From an uncultured Parasutterella sp. (GTDB lineage Bacteria; Pseudomonadota; Gammaproteobacteria; Burkholderiales; Burkholderiaceae_F), in contig CAAFTZ010000119.1 in assembly GCA_900766055.1 (NCBI GenBank), forward strand, positions 1-7,561: a stretch of 7,561 nucleotides of DNA. The letters are read 5' to 3'. Both the position numbers and the translations under genes were made by a program. Of this stretch, positions 5,223 to 7,561 are shown piece after piece; position 1 is the stretch's first letter, and each line of letters starts with the position of its first letter. The notes beneath the pieces were generated by a model, which had not been told where the DNA came from, did not search any database, and saw only the letters and a list, made by a program, of their open reading frames with translations.

Positions 5223-6272
5223 ATGAAAAAACTACTTTGTGCTGCTTTAGTCGGAGCTCTTATGACCACTTATTCAGCTGTCGCCGCGGATTTTTCTAAG
5301 AATCCTTACGGCCTGGTATATGACAATGCAATTACAGAAAACGTTGCCGGTAAAGTAAATATTCATCCTGTTTCCTATACAGTCGACGGCATTCGCGTGG
5401 CTGCCAACGTCTACACACCGGCCGGCTACGATCCGAAAAAATCCTATCCCGCCATCGTTGTTGCTCACCCGAACGGCGGCGTGAAAGAACAGGTTGCCGG
5501 TCTCTTTGCTGAAAAACTCGCCGGCATGGGTTACATCACAGTCGCTGCGGATGCTCGTTACCAGGGCGCCAGCGGCGGTGAACCGAGACATACGGACAAA
5601 CCGGCCAACCGTATTGAAGACATCAACGGAATGGTCGACTACATCAGAACCTATCCGGGAGTGAACGCCAATGAAATCGGTGCATTAGGCATCTGTGGGG
5701 GAGGCGGATATACGCTTGGCGCTGCTCAGAAAGATCCTCGCATCAAGGCTGTGGCCACTATTTCTATGTTCAACAGCGGCCGCGTGCGCAGAAACGGCTT
5801 CCAAGATTCTCAGATGGATACGATCCAGCAGAGACTTGCTCAGGCTGCCGAAGCCAGAACCTTTGAAAAAGAAGGCGATGTTCGCTTAGTCGGTGCTATG
5901 AATCTGACAGACGAACAGGCAAAGAAACTGCCGTTCGCACTTTACAGAGACGGCTTCTTCTATTATTTCCGCACTCATGCTCATCCCAATTCCACATTCC
6001 TCTACACACAGAGCAGCCTGATGGATTTAATGAACTGGGACGTTGATGATCGCATGGCTATGATTCATCAGCCGCTTCTCATGATCGCCGGCGATGTTTC
6101 CGACACCCGCTACATGACCGATGACGCTTTCAAGAAAGCAACCGGTACTAAAGATAAAGAAATTTATCTGGTTAAAGGCGCCCAGCACATTGAAACATAC
6201 TGGGTTCCAAAATACGTCAATGAAGAAGCAGCTAAGCTTCAGGAATTCTTCGGCAAGTATCTGAAGAAGTAA
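5223..6272 (+). CDS. Secreted alpha/beta hydrolase, dienelactone hydrolase / YcjY-like
   Basis: A 349-residue predicted exported hydrolase. I chose the ATG at 5223 over the in-frame GTG at 5214: it opens directly with a signal peptide (MKKLLCAALVGALMTTYSAVA) and has AGGTG six bases upstream, which the GTG start would overlap. After about 50 residues comes an alpha/beta hydrolase fold with HPNGGVKEQVAG (82-93) and ADARYQGASGGEPR (109-122), closely matching my recollection of E. coli YcjY. The nucleophile elbow LGICGGGGY (155-163) places Cys158 where serine hydrolases have Ser, as in dienelactone hydrolases. Asp291 (IAGDVSD) and His322 (GAQHIE) complete a probable triad. E. coli YcjY lacks a signal peptide, so the periplasmic location is a difference. 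The substrate is unknown; a small ester, lactone or peptide-like bond is plausible. It appears to be a single-gene unit, closed by the terminator at 6298. Confidence 0.9.
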   Translation: MKKLLCAALVGALMTTYSAVAADFSKNPYGLVYDNAITENVAGKVNIHPVSYTVDGIRVAANVYTPAGYDPKKSYPAIVVAHPNGGVKEQVAGLFAEKLAGMGYITVAADARYQGASGGEPRHTDKPANRIEDINGMVDYIRTYPGVNANEIGALGICGGGGYTLGAAQKDPRIKAVATISMFNSGRVRRNGFQDSQMDTIQQRLAQAAEARTFEKEGDVRLVGAMNLTDEQAKKLPFALYRDGFFYYFRTHAHPNSTFLYTQSSLMDLMNWDVDDRMAMIHQPLLMIAGDVSDTRYMTDDAFKKATGTKDKEIYLVKGAQHIETYWVPKYVNEEAAKLQEFFGKYLKK

Positions 6273-6297
6273 TCTGAAAGCATTTTCTAGAGAACGG

Positions 6298-6333
6298 AAA
6301 GCGCAGGGCGGTTAATACTCCTGCGCTTTTTTT
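6298..6333 (+). terminator. Intrinsic terminator between the hydrolase gene and queH
   Basis: AAAGCGCAGG (6298-6307) pairs with CCTGCGCTTT (6320-6329) around a 12-base loop, and the run of seven T residues at 6327-6333 forms the tail. It lies 25 bases after the hydrolase stop. On the minus strand the stem is preceded by the A-run and followed by TTTCCG, so it may also help end queH, less efficiently. Confidence 0.88.
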
Positions 6334-6362
6334 CGGAAACCACCTGACAAAAGAGTTTTCGG

Positions 6363-6965
6363 CTAACGTCTCAAAATTTCAATTTTTTGCTCTTCAGTCA
6401 AATGACCCATAGAAAACTCGCAGCCGCAGTACTGCTGGTTGTAGAAGCCGTTTTCTTTAAGCAAGACTCCACGACGCTCCTGAAGACCGCCTTTTTTCCA
6501 GTTCACGTCCCAATAGGTGCTTTCGGGAATCAACGATTTTGCGTGGGCTGCGGCTTCTCTGATTTGTTCGGCGCTCTTCCAGCGAGATCCCGCCAATGTT
6601 GTTGTGTAAAGTTCAATGCCTTCACGCTTTGCACATTCAGCCGTCACAAGAAGGCGATGTTTAAAGCAGACGAGGCAGCGGCGTCCTCTTTCAGGTTCTT
6701 TTTCAAGTCCGATAACGGCAAGCCGCCAAAGATCGTGACGATAATCACCGTCAATAACGCGAATTCCTAAAGACTGAGCATAACGATCCAGTTCGTTTTT
6801 ACGAATTAAATATTCCTTCACCGGATAAATATTCGGGTTATAGAAAAAGATCGTCGGACGTACGTCATTCTGAAGCATCCACTCCAAAATAGCGGCAGAG
6901 CAGGGTGCGCAGCAGGAATGCAATAGAACTTCTTTGGGGAGCGGTCCCGAAACCAGAGAACTCAT
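6363..6965 (-). CDS. queH: Epoxyqueuosine reductase QueH
   Basis: Performs the last step of queuosine synthesis, reducing epoxyqueuosine to queuosine at the wobble position of GUN-anticodon tRNAs. It is an unrelated replacement for the cobalamin-dependent QueG. The 200-residue product has the QueH (formerly DUF208) signatures: LLHSCCAPCS (14-23, Cys18, Cys19, Cys22), FYNPNIYP (41-48), RGRRCLVCFKHRL (93-105, Cys97, Cys100), TTLAGSRWK and YNQQYCGCEFS (175-185, Cys180, Cys182). Studied members bind an iron-sulfur cluster plus a further iron through these cysteines and an adjacent aspartate. Length and motif order are normal and the product looks intact. The ATG at 6965 is the only start that keeps the first cysteine motif; its ribosome binding site (TAATAAG) is poor. 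No queuosine gene or preQ1 riboswitch is recognisable nearby. It stands between the hydrolase terminator and a strong hairpin at 6998-7051, so it is probably transcribed alone. Confidence 0.96.
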   Translation of the reverse strand: MSSLVSGPLPKEVLLHSCCAPCSAAILEWMLQNDVRPTIFFYNPNIYPVKEYLIRKNELDRYAQSLGIRVIDGDYRHDLWRLAVIGLEKEPERGRRCLVCFKHRLLVTAECAKREGIELYTTTLAGSRWKSAEQIREAAAHAKSLIPESTYWDVNWKKGGLQERRGVLLKENGFYNQQYCGCEFSMGHLTEEQKIEILRR

Positions 6966-6997
6966 GCTTATTAGAACTTAAAACTAGAAACAAGATT

Positions 6998-7051
6998 AGC
7001 GCCGAAGCGGAAACCGGAAAGGCAATTCTTTTCGGTGCCGCTGTCGGCGCT
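6998..7051 (-). terminator. Long, strong hairpin between the HTH gene and queH, probable terminator
   Basis: Three stem blocks stack: 6998-7005 with 7044-7051, 7006-7010 with 7038-7042, and 7014-7020 with 7029-7035. That makes about 20 pairs, interrupted by one bulged G and a small AAA/TG internal loop, with an eight-base apical loop. On the minus strand it is followed by AATCTTGTTTCTAG, moderately T-rich. It begins 41 bases after the HTH gene stop. It is longer than needed for a terminator and ends only 32 bases before the queH start, so a role in the queH leader is also possible. Confidence 0.6.
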
Positions 7052-7065
7052 GCTTTTCGCTTATT

Positions 7066-7077
7066 TATTCGCGAATA
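7066..7077. repeat. Perfect 12-bp palindrome
   Basis: TATTCGCGAATA is fully self-complementary and lies 16 bases beyond the HTH gene stop, just outside the long hairpin. A second 8-bp palindrome, GAATATTC, overlaps it at 7073-7080. It may be a protein-binding site or chance in AT-rich spacer. Confidence 0.45.
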
Positions 7078-7092
7078 TTCTTAGATAATCAA

Positions 7093-7561
7093 TTAGGCTG
7101 TAGGACCGGATGTGGTCATTTCGGCAACTGCGCCGACCGGACCGGTTTCAGTCATTTCAGAGTCGTTTGCGGGAGCCTGCTGTGCAGCAGCTTCTGCTGC
7201 CTGCTGCTGAGCGATATCCTTATGGATCCACTGCAGAACTGTTGCGCGGTTGACTTTCGTTAACTGAGAAATAACGTTGTAGGATTTGCCTTCTTCCTTA
7301 CGCAGACGAAGCACTTCGGCTTTCTGTTCGGGTGTGTAGGACTGCTGGCGAGCACCATGTTCTGCACGGAAGGTCCCGATCAGGAAACTGCGATGCCAGT
7401 CGCGTGCTGTGTATACGGGAATATTGAGAGTTTTTGCACAATTTTTGTAGCTTCCGCCGGCCTGGAAAATCGCCAATGCTTTCTGACGAGTTTCGAAGGA
7501 GTGTCTGGGAAGAGATTTGCGGCGGGGCGCGGACGGGGCCTTCGCAAAACGAGGCAGGCCC
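7093..7561 (-). CDS. Protein with two tandem helix-turn-helix units (5' end outside window)
   Basis: I do not recognise this protein at family level. The frame is open from the window edge to a TAA at 7093-7095, giving 155 visible residues. A TTG at 7476 could serve as a start but would cut into the first helix-turn-helix, so I treat the gene as continuing past the edge. The visible part opens with a basic, proline-rich stretch (KAPSAPRRKSLPRH). A helix-turn-helix of about 36 residues follows (24-59, ending TARDWHRSF), then a linker with GTFRAEHGARQQ and a second similar unit (76-113, ending TVLQWIHKD). The two units share QKA, G-SY, a T and a terminal W-I/H pattern and look like an internal duplication. 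The tail is alanine- and glutamine-rich and contains EMTETGP and EMTTSGP. Such tandem helix-turn-helix arrangements occur in transposase DNA-binding domains and in regulators. No catalytic domain is visible. DNA binding is likely, the role unknown. Confidence 0.7.
   Translation of the reverse strand, partial: GLPRFAKAPSAPRRKSLPRHSFETRQKALAIFQAGGSYKNCAKTLNIPVYTARDWHRSFLIGTFRAEHGARQQSYTPEQKAEVLRLRKEEGKSYNVISQLTKVNRATVLQWIHKDIAQQQAAEAAAQQAPANDSEMTETGPVGAVAEMTTSGPTA

Noticed and set aside
6387..6770. 127-codon plus-strand ORF opposite queH
   Set aside because: It is the antisense shadow of queH, whose seven motif cysteines confirm the minus frame.
6966..7092. preQ1 riboswitch upstream of queH
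   Set aside because: I looked for a compact preQ1 aptamer with an A-rich tail pairing back into the loop and found only the long perfect-type hairpin, which lacks the expected sequence.
7093..7561. Insertion sequence at the right edge
   Set aside because: The visible helix-turn-helix protein has no DDE or other catalytic region, no terminal inverted repeats or target duplication are visible, and the gene ends normally before a hairpin.

Overview
The window most resembles the chromosome of a betaproteobacterium of the order Burkholderiales. The base composition is intermediate (roughly half G+C by eye), the genes are compact, and there is a tripartite tricarboxylate transporter with a Bug-type (TctC) periplasmic receptor, a family greatly expanded in that order. 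A gut genus of Sutterellaceae is my best guess. This is inference from gene content; no rRNA or other marker gene is present.

Layout. (1) 1-410, plus strand: the C-terminal part of a flavodoxin-like protein whose start lies outside the window. (2) 495-4772, minus strand: four genes read in the order tctB, tctA, tctC, ansB. tctB and tctA are tightly coupled, and a strong intrinsic terminator follows tctA. tctC has its own strong ribosome binding site and its own terminator, followed by a secreted type II L-asparaginase. (3) 4773-5222: a 450-base divergent intergenic region rich in dyads, repeats and hairpins. (4) 5223-6272, plus strand: a secreted alpha/beta hydrolase related to dienelactone hydrolase and YcjY, with its own terminator. 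(5) 6363-6965, minus strand: queH, an epoxyqueuosine reductase of tRNA queuosine synthesis. (6) 7093-7561, minus strand: the C-terminal part of an unrecognised protein with two tandem helix-turn-helix units and a low-complexity tail.

How the genes may work together. The transporter genes and the asparaginase form one co-oriented block that looks like a carboxylate or amino-acid scavenging module. The asparaginase would release aspartate and ammonia from asparagine in the periplasm. The TctC receptor may capture a dicarboxylate, conceivably that aspartate, for the TctA/TctB membrane part. This link rests on neighbourhood and on known Bug receptors that bind acidic amino acids; the window does not prove it. 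Shared dyads in the tctB and tctC leaders, and a repeated 16-base element in the divergent region, suggest local transcription control. The remaining genes look like ordinary housekeeping or accessory genes.

I found no tRNA, rRNA, CRISPR array, insertion sequence or prophage signature. I saw no clear case for an undescribed defence or mobile system. The less familiar material is the tandem-HTH protein and the regulatory architecture.
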